64,000 nucleotides of DNA from assembly GCF_018143015.1 (NCBI RefSeq), contig NC_054756.1, forward strand, positions 13,424,402-13,488,401, in the 5' to 3' direction. How positions within the stretch are numbered: the first letter of the stretch is position 1; each line of letters begins with the position of its first letter. The notes beneath the pieces were generated by a model that was not told the origin of the DNA, made no database searches, and saw only the letters and a program-made list of their open reading frames with translations. Source of the stretch: Lytechinus variegatus. Its lineage: Eukaryota > Echinodermata > Echinoidea > Temnopleuroida > Toxopneustidae. The translations under genes were made by a program, and so were the position numbers. Below are positions 1 through 46,683 of the stretch, piece after piece.

Positions 1-654
1 ATACCGCTCTTCTATATATGGCTAGTAATGAGATTTGTTTTCAATTATTGATAAATCATTCACAATATACATTTCTATTTACTTCCAAGGTTGATATTAT
101 ACGTAAATATTGATAAAGAGACAAATAATGGAACTATTGTATCAATTGTCTATTTTCCATCATTCTTCATACAGACCTATAATGCGTGTACAGTGTACTT
201 GAAATTTCCTTTATTGTGAACCCTCGTTATCCTCATAACTCCCCCCCCCCCTCTCTCTCGCTCTCCCCCCCGCCCCCTCTTCCTCTCTTTTTCCACCTCT
301 CTCTCTCTCCCTCTATTTCCTTATCTTTACATTTCCCCTTCTCATCCATATAGAATACTCCATGCTATCGATCTTGTCAGCTCATCTAGTCTTTTGGATA
401 TAGATGATTTTTGTAAATAAGTAAATTATATGCCAATAATGCAATATCTCATTCACAAAACTTTTTATTGCACTCAAAATCGTTTTATGTAAATCTGATC
501 GTGATATGGTATTGTGTATCTGTAATTCTTTTATTAGTCCTGTACTTCGTCAAAAAAAGACTTATTTTCATTGTTTGTAACTTCCCTTTGATTTGTTTTG
601 AATAAAGGTTATATTTAAAAAAATGGTTGGTTTTAGAGATAAAATATAAATTAT

Positions 655-1228
655 GTAAAGCCAATTGAACGAGGTGATCGAGGCGCAAGTGTACAATGAT
701 GTTTAGAAAAAATAATGAATATTATGGTGAAGCCAACTTTAGAGGAGGTGAGACATGATTGTGTATGGGATGTTTTAAAAAAGAATGAAGCCAACTTGAG
801 AGGGGTTGAGGCAAGTGTACAATAATGTTTATTTTTTTTAAGTATTATGGTGAACCCATTTTGAGAGGAGGTGAGGCAAGGCATGCCGCAATTAGTGTAC
901 GTACAATCGAAAAAAAAGAACGATAAGTGTAGAATAAAATACAAATTATTGTAAAGCCAACTTGATCTAGGAGGTAAGTGTACAATGATGTTTAAAAAAA
1001 AGAATGAATATTATGGTGAAGCCAACTTGAGAAGAGGTGAGGCAAGTATACAATGATGTTTTTAAAAAGGAATGAAAAGTGTAGAATATAAGACAAATTG
1101 AAGCCAACTGAGGCAAGTGTACTTTGATGTTTAGGAAAAAACAATATGGAGCAGTCAACTTGAGAGGAAGGGAGGCAAGTGTACAATGATGTTTTAAAAA
1201 TAATATTATATGGTGAAGCCAACTTGAC
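655..1228. repeat. degenerate minisatellite upstream of ATPSCKMT
   Basis: Repeated imperfect units share the phrases GTGAAGCCAACTTGAGAGG, GAGGCAAGTGTACAATGATG and a following A/T-rich stretch. Roughly seven units of variable length (about 60 to 110 bases) are visible. The open frames through it are repeat translations and not genes. The surrounding 1-2400 holds only low-complexity tracts (C/T-rich at 240-320, CA-rich at 1510-1590) and no gene that I can see. Confidence 0.75.
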
Positions 1229-2400
1229 CTGATAAATAACACTTTCTCATTTTTTTTTCATTGCTTGTACGTGTTATATTTCGGGAGGATTAAAAATAAA
1301 AGAATTCATAGTGGTGCCTAATAAGACCATTTCTCTGTTCGTGCCATCTATTATAAGGCATCAGACTTAGACCTATTCGATTTCATTGTTCGAGCATTAG
1401 TATCTCTCGTTATAACAAATCTCACTATGGAATTTTGTTATTTGTGGGTAATACACATAAAAAAAAGAAGCTCCCAAATCATTTTCTTCTCTCATACTCG
1501 TTCTCATACACATACTTCACACACACACACCCTTACACTTTTTTTTATTTAGTTACACACACACCTTCCCTCACACACACACACCATCACACAAAAGACA
1601 AATCTTGGAAACCCTATATATAGCTAATCCGACTAGTTGTCAAAATCAGAAGTATTGCATTTGGGAAGCCTAACGAATTGTGACTTAATTCAAAACTTGT
1701 CTACAGTTTGGGTAAAGTTTCATAATCATATTTTATGTGAACTATAAACACACAATGTCGGGCGATATGCTGCCCAATGTGTTGGGTAATGAATGTTTGT
1801 AAAATAGATATTCTTGGCAATTATTATCCGATATTGAGCAAATTTATTGCCCACTTATTAGTTTTTAATTACCAAACTCGGGACTCGGATTTTAACTGAG
1901 GGTTATGTGGACAATATGTTGCCCAGTGTTGGTTAACAGTTGGAAATTGTTTGCCCAACTATTTTAAGAATAGTGGATTATCATCTCACATTCTATTCTT
2001 ACAGTAATGCCATGCTTTACATGTATTCATCCGTTGATCAAGATCAGTGAAAATTTCAACATATCTAGCACCCTCTCTCGGCCATACGCCATTTGGATAT
2101 TTATCTTACAAGCTTTGATAACAGAAATCTGTAATGCAAGATTATTTATGAATTTCCATCGAAATGCTCGGGAAATGGATTAAAACAAACATGAAACAGA
2201 TACGATTCATCATCATTCAGATCAGATGATAGACAAGGAAAACAGACGATGGATACAATAGTTTGGTTGTTGTCTCTCTTTTCACATATATATGTAAGTT
2301 AAATATAAATCAAAATAAATATAGTAGGTAAGACAAATTCTTGTGATATCATATAGTTACGAATGTTCTGCCAGCTTAAAATAATTTGAAGGAGAGACTA

Positions 2401-2624
2401 CACTAAACCTGCACGAGGGTAATTATGTGTCCAACCAACTTGGCGCAGTATTTTACCCGATTCGGTATATATCAGTAAGGTTAATAAAAATAGGCAGCAA
2501 TTACTTTAGAATGGGCAAAATTTTCAGCACATTGGATGAATAAAAATGCCCAAAAGAAATACCCAATGTTGGTGGACACATAATTGCCCTCATGAAGCAT
2601 TATTACCCAATATCTTTTAGAGTG
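2401..2624. mobile_element. CACT-ended MITE with TA duplication
   Basis: The element starts CACTAAACC and ends CTTTTAGAGTG, and TA lies immediately outside both ends. Just inside, GAGGGTAATTATGTGTCCA on the left is mirrored by TGGACACATAATTGCCCTC on the right. It is too short to code. CACT termini with a 2-bp duplication resemble non-autonomous CACTA/EnSpm-class elements; the family assignment is inference. Confidence 0.6.
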
Positions 2625-2848
2625 TAAGAGAAAAGAGAGAAAGATAAAAAGAGAGAGATAAAAGAGGGGTGGAAGAGTGGAAAGGTGAGTGAAAAAAAAA
2701 GAACTAACGATCTAATGAATATTCATCGGCGAGCCGTCACTGAGAGTACAGTGACGTAGTGTTGCACATAGTGTCCTGTGAAATTCGCCTCATGATAAGT
2801 ACCTACCGATCCGTTTGAACTGGGGCGATCATTTTAACCTTTAATTTT

Positions 2849-5571
2849 ATGGAAAATGTAGGAGAACTAAAGCAGAGTGGTGTGCCTGACGTAAGATCTA
2901 GACAAGATAGAAGATGGAGGAAAGGACTCGTAATTCTTGGCGTAACAGGGGCAGTAGTTGGAGGCCTGTATGCCGTTGCTACTCCATTCGTTCTTCCAGC
3001 CTTTCGCCGGGTTTGCTTGCCTTACGTCCCCGCCACGACGGCGCAAGTTGACAATGTGTTTTCGGTCCTCAAGCGTGCCGCGGCCTCCACTTCTACTAAA
3101 CAAACATTGAATGCAGTACGTGGGACTGAAGTGAGAAAGATCCTCGTGGACCTAGGAAGTGGAGATGGCAGAATCGTGAGTTTATGATCAGTTTACACAA
3201 TTTTATTGCGAAGGATCATGATCTGAAATGTGTACGGTACATTTATTGAATTTGAAATTGAAGGTGCCATAGTGACATCACAATTTTAATAAGACTTTTC
3301 TAACTCTAAAGAGTAAGAGTAAGACAGTGAGAGTGCGAAGGGTGGATTTGTGTTGTGGTAAACGATAACAAAATGAGTTCGTACAGAATCCAATGAAATG
3401 ACTGCCAAAGTGTCTGTTTGTATTAATAAAAATATGTGCCAAAGGATTCTGGAAGAAATTGTGTATTTTCTGAGAAATCAGCAAATAAGCACAGGATTCG
3501 GGTCAAGCGTCGGGCCGACATTCACTCAGAGTCTCAGACTCAGAGCAATACACTGTTCCACGTGCGCTTATCTGTATTGGTGATCTTAACCCAGTGTTAA
3601 CATTTTTCAGAATATATTTCAAGATTTCACAAAGTTCAGTTTATGTAACTGTACCAGGTCTAGATCCTCGATGATATACTGACATTCCAATTAAGCCTGG
3701 TTTTACAGACTTTCTCATGAAATCAGTGTTTACTGCAACTACTGGAATTTCTCTTTAATGCCATTATGCCTTGATAAAGATATCAGACATGTCAGGGCAG
3801 ACTTTCCCTGTATTAAATCGACATAGAATCGGACATGAAAGTAGAACTAGAAGATGAAATTTAGCAATGCTCACTTTGCCATTTGGAGGGTATATAGGGG
3901 AATTTTTAGAAAAAAAAGCCTTTGGCTTTGGCAGGAATTATAAGAAAAGCATTTGACACTTCAAAGAAATCGCACACAAATCAGAAGAGCTATTTCTCTT
4001 ATTAATGGTATTACATATGACAATGGTTTTCTCTTCAGGAAAACATTAATTAACAATTTCAAAGTGGAAAGAGACCTCTTGGACCTTATTTGCTTTTTGT
4101 AGAGACAGGAAGGGTGAACTGTTTTTTTAAAAAGCAAAATTTTTCTATTTCTTGCAATCCTATATTCTATTTTTTAAATGATGGAAATACGAACAATTTT
4201 GTCAATATTGCAATTTGTTTATTGAAAAATCGAACTTTATAGATTTCTTTTTAAGATAATTTGACTGCTTAAGTGAAATCTGAAACTTTATTTTTTTCAC
4301 TAAAGTGAACATTTTTCATGGTGTGTATTTTGTGTACTGTATTCTGAATCCTTAACCATTCTTACTCATCTAGCTTCTTATCGTACAGTTCTCATCTTTT
4401 TGTTATGCACTACTCTTGTTTTGAAATCAATCATGTAGGTAATAGAAGGAGCGAAACAAGGGTACCGCGGTGTTGGATATGAACTCAATCCATGGCTTGT
4501 CTGGTATTCAAGACTGGCTTCTCGTCAAGCAGGAATGAAACAAAGAACCTCGTTTCATCGGACCAATCTTTGGAATGTTGACCTTAGCAAGTTTGATGTC
4601 ATTGTTATATTCGGAGTATCACAAATGGTAAGTAGATGTACCGGTAAATTGAAACCATGGCTGAATTCAGGCAATGCAGTCAAGAAGTTTAATTGCTCAT
4701 GCTTCACTATGTTTAGTGAACGCATGCATGTGTGATTGCGTCAATCATATTTACGAGTAATGCTAGCCTTTTGATAAGACCTTGTTACTGAGACAAAAGA
4801 CCAGTGTTGATCTAGTGAACGCGCCTAGTTTATGGCTGGCACGTTCACCCAGGTTTGAGCGATTACTAGTTTTCTCATTTTACAAGTCGCTTGGTTTCTG
4901 ATCATATCAGACACGGGTTCTTGTCTAATTGCTAGGCCTAGGGTAATGCTGCTTGTTTACTCTTATTTCCATCACAGTTAAATTGGGTAGTTTGTCCACA
5001 TTTGGAACAAGCTATTATCTAATGTACTGTATCAGCAAGAAACAGAACACTACCTTGTGTATGTGATATTCAATGAAGAATATACAGCGATTGTACTGTT
5101 TCAATTGCACCCCCCCCCCCCATGTAGTTTTGCTCTTCATTTTTTTTCTTTTTTTCAAATTAAATTTAGTCAATTTCATGATGATAAGGTCAAGAAAATG
5201 CACATTATTTTGTAACTAGCCCCTAATTGATCATGTTGGCCTATATTGAAAACTATAGCCTGTCCAAACCGTAATGTACAAATACAACTTATAAATCAAC
5301 AATACGATGCAAACCTTTGCATGGCTTCTGTATTGTTCAGGGAATTTCAACCAACTTTCTCCCCTCTCATTAACAGATGGCTGCCCTGGAAAGCAAGATT
5401 TCATCTGAGATGAAGCCTTCTGCCTTGGTTGTTGCTTGCCGTTTTCCTATCCCTGACTGGGAGCCCCATTTATGCGAAGGTACAGGAGTGGATGAGGTAT
5501 GGCTGTACAGGGCGTCTAGTAAAAATGTGACTGGTGTAAGAACGGAGGTGTCATCCAGCGAGGTATCATGA
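2849..5571 (+). CDS. ATPSCKMT: ATP synthase c-subunit lysine N-methyltransferase (FAM173B), complete, 3 exons
   Basis: Exons are 2849-3175, 4439-4627 and 5377-5571. Every intron is phase 0 with GT-AG ends (GTGAGT, GTAAGT donors), giving 236 aa against about 233 in human. Residues 26-52 form one hydrophobic membrane segment. PYVPATTAQ (59-67) matches the conserved pre-methyltransferase stretch. DLGSGDGRI (101-109) is the SAM-binding motif I of class I methyltransferases, and [12 protein letters not shown] follows in exon 2. IFGVSQM and [11 protein letters not shown] match the family C-terminal core. The family is known to trimethylate the c-subunit of mitochondrial ATP synthase from the inner membrane. 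About 15 residues (76-95) before motif I appear longer than in vertebrates, from memory. The first ATG precedes the membrane segment and has no in-frame competitor downstream that would keep it. Intron 1 carries a dispersed repeat. I am confident of the identity. Confidence 0.95.
3350..3765. repeat. dispersed repeat copy 1 (intron 1 of ATPSCKMT)
   Basis: The stretch beginning with AACAAAATGAGTTCGTACAG and running to TCATGAAATCAGTGTTTACTG recurs at 48715-49080 and 62110-63018 with shared phrases such as AAGTGTCTGT, TGCCAAAGGATTCTGGAAGA and ACACTGTTCCAC. No terminal repeats are clear. It is noncoding. Confidence 0.6.
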
Positions 5572-6018
5572 ATCCACGGGTACTAATTAATCTTGAGAGT
5601 AATTGGTTGATGACCCCTCGATGCCATCTCTATGGAAGGCTAAGTTGGACAAATAGTCATCTGTGAAGAGACAAATGCTTTCCATGCCCAATTTCAATGC
5701 GTATGTATGCAATTGGACCAATAAGCAGTGTTTTGTGCATCTAAACCGAATCCAAGATGACCAGCTTTGCCTTCCGTAATGGTGGCGTCGAGCTGGAGAC
5801 TTTATGACACAATCATGAAACGCAGTCAAGGGATCTACTGGGCTTGGATAATGGATCAAGTGTTAACTACAGATGATGATTGAAATTATTTTTGTGGAGT
5901 GTTTCAGTTCAGAGTGGCGTTACGCACGAGTGGTGACCCTTTCTTGTTGCACATTTCATAAAACTTCTTATAGTAACAAATTTTCAATGAGAGTGGCAGA
6001 TCAAATATATGTATTATG

Positions 6019-6024
6019 AATAAA
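6019..6024 (+). promoter_or_regulatory. candidate polyadenylation signal of ATPSCKMT
   Basis: AATAAA lies about 450 bases after the stop codon of the last exon, on the correct strand. It is the first clear hexamer in the 3' flank that I noticed; the cleavage site is not proven. Confidence 0.4.
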
Positions 6025-7615
6025 TATATTGGAAATAATAGAACTGGTTCTTATTCGTACATTTAATTGCTGTTTCCATGATGAGAGAAAGTGGGTTTGG
6101 GGCAGAAAGACCTATACAAAAAAAATATATACTCAGACAAGAAGTTCAAAGAGTTCAAAATATCATATCATTTTGACCATTGTGAAGTTGGGGGGGGGTC
6201 TTCATAAAATATCTGATGCCAAAAAATAAAGGAATTGTTCGTCAGCCATATAGCTTATCCAGGAATTCAGGAAAGGTTGACCGAGGGAAAAAAATTGTCC
6301 GAATTTCTTTTGCCAATTCATTTGAAAATTTATAAATGAAGGCATCACTGAGACAATGGTCATATCTTTCCCCCAGAAAAGTACAATTGACAAGCAAAAA
6401 AAATCATTTGAAAACATTTTGTTTTATTAAAAGTTTTTGTTGGGTTTTTCATGACTTTGTGTAACAAATCACAAATAAACAATGCAAGTAATTTAAAAAT
6501 AAAAAGAAATAAGGAAAAAATAAAAAAGCAGCATACACATTATTAGTTAACATTAGAAAAAATACAGCTTAGCAACAGATAAGAAGTGATAAACATGACA
6601 AAAGCAATAAATTAAAGGGGATAAATTTATTATTACCGAAATACAAAAACCTAACACAAGTCATTCATCATGTCCTTTATCATTACTGCTACCTTCTCTT
6701 AATGATTATTGTTTGCTTACAGTAATAGACATGCAATTCATGATCAATCGATTGATTCATTATTTATTGCTTTACCAGTATTGCAATTTTTTTTTAAATG
6801 TAGTGATAACAATTTATTCATTTGAACATATTCTTCAAAAATTGATGACAGCATGATGAAGCTGCTTTAGCCTTGGCCCTGTACAAATAAAGCCCCAAAA
6901 CAGATATATTTAGTGCATAGAGAGAGCTTTCTATTATGTGCTTGATAAATCAATCTTTATTATTATAATTTTATATTTTATTTAAAAGTATAATAAACCT
7001 TATTCCCCACAGAAAAGAACAACCCAGAATATTGCATGTTTATAGAAGATATACATGTATATAATGCATTTTTTTCAGGAATATAGCCTATAGGTCTTAT
7101 AAAATACAACAATCTATATTTTGGTCAATAATAATGATAACACTAATATTTCGCATTTACACTGTCTTTTGGCAAGTATAGTTTGGAAGCCCACTTGGGT
7201 AACTATTAAGTAATTACAGAAAACATTCAACAAGGGCTAAACTGGCATTGATGAAGGCATCACACACAGACACAAGTTTCAACATATCCTTCCCAAATAT
7301 GAGCCCAGTCAGTACCATTTGTATGACTTTACAAAGAAAGTTTTTAAATATTTATGAAGCGATTTACTTCCCCTTCTTCTCAGTTTGGTTTTACCCCCTC
7401 TATGGTTTGGTTTATATTCAGTCAATCTGTAGCAGTTGGTCTACTTTGTCATTATTCTAAGACAAAGCCACAGTGCCATTTGATCTTCACAACACTTGGT
7501 CTGATACCCACTTAGTCTAATTATCAAATCGTCAAATGCTCAGTTGGTCTAGATCGTATTTTGTACTTTGTCAAATAATATTTTGGTTCAGACGTTCCTT
7601 TCACCTTAAAGCCTA

Positions 7616-7837
7616 ATGGGGCATTGCTTGAAAATATTTGCATTCAATTGCAAACATTTTGTTGCAATTCTACAATTGATTGATCAATTTAAACTTTAGA
7701 AAATCGGGTTACCCTGCTTATTTCAAGAAGCAGATGAGAAATCAATTGCAAATTCGTACTTAATTTAAAAACTTATGATTGATATAGGGACCGATAGTTG
7801 ACTTGCAATTGATTGCAAGTTTATTCCAATGCCCCAT
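7616..7837. mobile_element. short inverted-repeat MITE
   Basis: ATGGGGCATTG at the left is mirrored by CAATGCCCCAT at the right. Internally ATTTGCATTCAATTGCAA is mirrored by TTGCAATTGATTGCAAG. It is noncoding and the superfamily is unclear. Confidence 0.6.
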
Positions 7838-7838
7838 A

Positions 7839-8059
7839 CAGAGCTGCCAATTAGTAGGATTTTATCCTGTAGTATTTTTAAGAGGAAAAAGAAACCAAGT
7901 AGGATATTCCCTGAAAAATAGGAAATTCAAAACTTGCAAAAATTGTGATTTTTGGTATGTTTTTCAAAATTTCAACAAAAAACAGGATTTGGGGTTTGAA
8001 AATTGGATAAAAAAGAAATTATGAATAATATTCTTTCCCTATTGAGGTTGGTAGCTCTG
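7839..8059. mobile_element. hAT-like MITE with CAGAGCTGCC ends
   Basis: CAGAGCTGCCAA at the left and TTGGTAGCTCTG at the right are inverted copies. CAG...CTG ends are typical of hAT elements, but the flanking 8-mers do not match cleanly, so the family is tentative. Confidence 0.45.
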
Positions 8060-8322
8060 CCCATGAATATTACATAAACTGGCAATTAGGTTTAATATTG
8101 TAACTGGGCAAACTAGCAATTAGACCAAATGGTTGATAGGAGAAAGGGGATTAAACCGTAAAGGATGAGAGGAAACAGAGAGTAGATGAAGTGGTTTAGA
8201 CCAATTGGAAAGCTACTTCACTGTTTTAACCCACTCCCCCTCTCCCGACGAGATCCAAACCATGCGACCTCATATGGGTTTGAAATTATTCTGCTGTTTC
8301 GTATAGACTTGGACTTTTTAAT

Positions 8323-41478
<33,156 letters not shown>

Positions 41479-42237
41479 GATGATTGCCTCGTCGATGACG
41501 CGGTGATAAGGCCGATATGTTGAATGAGTGCGCGGTATACTGACGTGTACCGCGGGCTTCTATCATACCAGCTAGCGATACACTCAGTTGTCAAATTGCG
41601 ATGATGTTCACGCAGACAAAGCTCTATTAAAAAAATGAAATATGGTAATGCAATGTGAGCTACAATAACTGAACAGTCGCAACAATAGGCCCCGGAATAG
41701 GCCACTTACATTGACGAGTGGATACCATGCGCGACCAAAAAACACGTAAAAGGATGTCCTTTTCAAGATAGGGCACGTTACGTACGTAACGTGATAAGGG
41801 TACGTGTCAAAAACAGGGTATCTATTTCGCTAGAAAAGATACGTGTTTAGGTGCAGATTTGCGGGGATGATAAAACAAAATTAAAATATTTTATAAAGGA
41901 TGTCCTTTTTGCCCCAACACTTCGTGTTTAGAGTCTTATTTGCGCGAGCTGTGGAAGGTGGGGCCGTATACCACCAAATGATGTGTGAAGATAAAACCGA
42001 CGGACCCGTGACATAACAATGAAATATCGCTGTACTTGTTTAGAGGTTCATTTCAGGGAATACTTGCCATTAGTATCGTTTTGTTTCCGATACTGTCTTG
42101 TTAAGAGTAGGGTTTCACACGCCAATACTTGTTTAGGGGTGCATTTTCAGAATATGGAAAATACATGTTTAGGGTGCTTTTCGAGACTCCATGGTCTCGC
42201 ATGGTATGCACTCGTCAATGAAATAGTGCCCCCCCCC

Positions 42238-42675
42238 CATTGGCGGCGGAAGCCAGAAAATGTAGGGGGTGTCCACCTGAAATTTTGGGATGGACACAGG
42301 TAAACAATTTGACAAGCGCCCCCCAAAAAGGTTTTGAACCTAAATTTTATGAGTTGCTAACCAAACATTTTTTGACAAGCAAAAAAAAAAAGAAAAAACG
42401 TTCATCATCATAAATTTTATGAGTTGGTAACCAAAAATTTTTTGACAAAAGCAAAAAATGAAAATAAAAAAAATATTTAAAAAAAATTCATCAACCTAAA
42501 TTTTAGGGGGGGACAACACACGTTTCAGGGGGGTCCACGTGAATTTAGGGGGACGCAGGAAAAAAAGTTGACAAGCAAAAAAAAAAGGATATCAAAGCAA
42601 AATTTAGGGGGGGACCGTCCCCCCAAAAAAAATAAAATTTAGGGGGGACACGTCCCCCTGCTTCCGCCGCCTATG
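42238..42675. mobile_element. MITE with CATxGGCGGCGGAAGC ends
   Basis: CATTGGCGGCGGAAGC at the left and GCTTCCGCCGCCTATG at the right. It is flanked by C-runs that could be an 8-bp duplication. The interior consists of GGGGGGACA and AAATTTTA-type low-complexity blocks. Confidence 0.65.
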
Positions 42676-43070
42676 CCCCCCCCCGGGGATAATCAAAATG
42701 AGGCTTTGAGTATGTACGCACTATAATAGCTTCTTTAACACCCCCATCACCCTCTCATTACAAACGTTTTATTCGGCGTATAAGAACTTTAAAGCGACAA
42801 CATCGAAACACAAAGTGAATGTAATGATTGGAATGCAGTTTGAAATAATTTATAGCATTTGGTGAGTCTTAAATTGATTTCGTTGGTCTGATTGTTCATT
42901 TCTGGTTCAAACTGTAGGTCGAACTTTTCTTGGATGACTTGTCTAGGTTAAAATATCGAGTTTGATTGTTGGGGATAGATCAGTGACAGTGTTACGAGAC
43001 AGCTAGTGTTACTGTTATTTTCGAATCATCCCATGAATTCCTGTATACTCTGAGTGTGAGTGATATACTC

Positions 43071-43421
43071 TAAACGCTTACCCTTGATCACTAGAGTACG
43101 TATGGGGGGCAGACTGCCCTCCGTGACGAGTCACAACCGAGGCAAGGGATGTATCCCTCCCCCCCCCCCCCTGACGAGTCACAACTGATCCCTGACGAGC
43201 CACCAGTGGTTCTCTCCTTTGAAGTTGAAGACCTTTTTTTTCTTTCTTTTTTGCTTGTCAAATTTCTTTCTGGTGAAATCCTTATTGGTTGAAGATTTTT
43301 TGGGGGCCGGGGCTTGTCAATTTTTTTGGCGGATGATTTTGCTCCCTCCCCCTGTCAAAAATCCTAGGTACGCCACTGCCCTTGATTGTACCTCAGAGGT
43401 ACAATCAAGGGTAAGCGTTTA
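43071..43421. repeat. palindromic element split by a hAT insertion
   Basis: TAAACGCTTACCCTTGAT at the left pairs with ATCAAGGGTAAGCGTTTA at the right. A second inner palindrome, TTGTACCTCAGAGGTACAA, marks its centre. The insertion at 43089-43378 interrupts the left arm. Confidence 0.7.
43089..43378. mobile_element. hAT-like MITE with perfect 8-bp duplication
   Basis: CACTAGAGTACGTA at the left and TAGGTACGCCACTG at the right are imperfect inverted copies. CCCTTGAT flanks both sides (43081-43088 and 43379-43386). Confidence 0.75.
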
Positions 43422-46400
43422 GGGTCTTTGAATTTTATGCTTGTACATCTTGGGAGATGTGAATATCCGATGCGTTTGCACTATATAGACTTACTGTGTA
43501 TTTTGATGGCGTGATTGTACTTCATATGATATTACAAATATATACATATTTTAGTTGCATTTAAACAAAGATGCCTGCTTTATCTGAATAAATTACCTTG
43601 CAGACGTCTAGACCTCGAAGCTATCAGCGCTTCTGCTATATATGTTTGAGCAATAAAGATTTCAATTACCATTTCCACTCGCTCGGTCGGTATATTGCCT
43701 TTATGACGATTAAGGGTTAATAAACAAGAAGATAGATGCAAAACCATTTTGGACAAGCAGATGCAACGGGTTACCAAATCACGAAATGCAACGGATAGCA
43801 CACTTCTACCACAAACAAAATAAGATTTCTTCCTCGCTCGCTTCACTCCCTCAGTCATGTAAATCACTTACACTCGATATGAAATATACGCCAGGAGCCT
43901 GCACACTAGAACAAGCACCATCATTAATACCAACAACACTGGGTGTTGACAATCGAGGCAGGTCTTTCGAAATACAAAGGCGAAAAAATGCTCGCTTCGA
44001 TTAGCAGCAACAACAATCGCCACCTAGCTACACAAGCATGCTGCCACACTGATACATACACAAGCAATGGGTTCAATTGACATGAATCTTGATTTATTTT
44101 TAAACGCAAACGAGAAAAATGGTAGGCCTCTCCAATTTGGGTTCAGTCATGCAACCAACGGCTTCGAAATCTTCCTTTGTTATCCAAAGGCACGCATGAT
44201 GGACATCGAATATAACGGACCTTTGTCACACTAAATTCATCAATTTTCCAAATTCGACAGGGTATAATACCTCGGTTACATGCTCTACACGGCGAGTCGA
44301 AAACAGCGTTTTTTATTCATTTGTATTCAAACCACCTATGTGAGTAGCTAGCTATTGCAACTAAAAAATTTAAAACGGCTGTTTTCCACTCGCCATATAT
44401 ACAGCCACCGAAGAGCAAAATGACTGAGTTATTACTCTGCCTGATTCAGGTGCGTAGCCAGGGGGGCGGTCGCCCCTCCCCCAAAACGTCCCCAAAAAGA
44501 AAAAAAAAGAAGGGAAAAAGAGAAGAGAAAAGGAAAAGGGAAGGGAGGAAAGGGAAGAAAGGTAGCTTTGTGTTTCTTCCCCCCCCCCCCTTTTTTTCTC
44601 AAAAGAGAAACTACTTCATTCTTGCTCTATGTGCACGGGCGGGGAAGGGGGGTGAGAAATAAAAGACAGCTTCGGTATAGGGCCTAAAATAATGGATATC
44701 TCGTCGACAAAGCTAAGCTCTTACACACTTCACCCACCCCTCCCCATATGTCTGCCTACCAACGACGTCCAAAAACGCCCAGGAAGATCAGTTTTGCAGA
44801 TGTGATCGATGTGTCATTGATAGATTCATTTCATTTCAAATTTTCAACAATGAAATAATATCAGGTCTACAATACAACTAGACATCACAGCGCACGAAAA
44901 CCTGTCAAATCAATTTATTCTTCTTCAGATTGCAAACTTTTGATTACTTACCTAACTGCGTCACTTAATGACGTCATCAACACCACCAGGTCCTATATCT
45001 CGAATTCCCAGGTATTCCTTTGGCAAATAGCTGGAAAAACGAAATCTTAGCTTTCGTCACGGCGAATTGGTCTTATTTTAGTAAATCTCTTCATTCATAG
45101 CCATGAATGTTTGGGAGATCATTCAATTCGACTTCTCGACCAATCCAGCCTCTCACCGTGCCATGTTAACGTAGCCTATATGGAATACACGCAGCATCCT
45201 ATACTAAGACAAATCTTGGGGGTGACACGCGCTTCATCAGCACCCCCAAGCACCCCGCACTTCGGCCCAGGCCCATTTGCGACTATTACAACTTTGCCAT
45301 TATGGCAACAATGGTAACAGGGCTCAGCAGCCAATCATAATCAAGGTTTACATGAAAGCTACAATAATGGAAATTGACCTCTCAGATCTGTAGCACAAGT
45401 TGGCCTACGTACAAAAATACCTGGAAAAATAAAACTGTTTGAATATTAACGACTTAAAGTATTTTGCGAACAATATAATTTGTATGAGAGTAATCACAGA
45501 TAATTTTACCTCCCCATGTTATTCGCGCTATTTTGCATTCAATCCCCGGATTCAATCATATTTTATCAACATATCACGAGGTAAAACCAAAACTTGCTTG
45601 TTAGTGACCGGATATCCGATTCGCATCCGACCAAGCAAGTCGACGATGTGATAATGTAAGCTAATGGTTTTGAACTTGTCGTGTTTCCCCATTAAAGGAA
45701 CCGATATAATTTAAGACACTATAAATGATACTATAAATTAGTACGCCAGACTGAATGTGTTTAAAAAGATAGCATGAGGTCCAACAATAAAACATCCTTA
45801 AATTTCACCTAATTTGGTCGAGGAATAACCCCGGAATAACACAGTTGGGCGATTCCATACGTTTCGGACGGGACATTTCGACATTTTCTATTTTCCTAGC
45901 CGAATGCTTGGGCAATAAAATATCTCTTGTAAATGCTAATGGGTAAATTATAGGTGAAAATGTTGTGTGTCGTATACGGGACGCAGAAATGCCCCGTACG
46001 AAACGCAACATTTTAAGCTCTAATTCACCTATGGACAACATATTTTTGTTGGTTGTCAGTTTTTTTAATGTCTACCCAGTATTACTTTGATATTACCACA
46101 AAGCAAATTGAAGTTCTTCGATCGTTTGGACAGCAGCTTGAAAAATGTTGTGAAAATGGCTGATTTTTCTAGCATTGAATCGCCCAGTTATGACATTCTA
46201 TTTTTTTTATCTTCAGTTTTTATGCAGTGAGTGAGCTAATGATGTAATCTCCCCAGTTATCATTTTGCATTTGATTAACATGAAATAATATAAATTCATT
46301 CAAATTTTGTCATCCAAAATCTCAATGCGTAACATATTGTTAAAATTTTATTTTGTCACAGCAGGGATACGTTTTCACACACAAGACTATGAAAACATTA

Positions 46401-46567
46401 AATAATTTTGGATTTAGGCTTATGGAATAAAAAAAGAAAAACATGACACCACAAAAATATATGTTCCCTACCTGTAGGCCACAAATTAGCCTATTGCCAA
46501 ACTTTATAATTCATTTTCCAACCATGTCCCAATTCCTCTTCTCCATTCTCTCCCTCTCTGTAATCTG

Positions 46568-46638
46568 ATGTTAGATGGATGAACGAATGAATGAATGAAT
46601 GAATGGGTGGGTGGACGGACGGACAGACGGACAGACGG

Positions 46639-46683
<45 letters not shown>

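Larger units (their letters stand above)
6025..8322. other. convergent intergenic region between ATPSCKMT and the transporter
   Basis: AT-rich DNA with no gene that I recognise. It contains a small inverted-repeat element (7616-7837) and a hAT-like MITE (7839-8059). It must also hold the 3' UTR of the minus-strand transporter, whose poly(A) signal I could not fix. Confidence 0.5.

Noticed and set aside
43580-43867. 95-codon open frame on the minus strand
   Set aside because: It shows no recognisable domain, no splice partners and no repetition of a protein theme, so it is probably chance.
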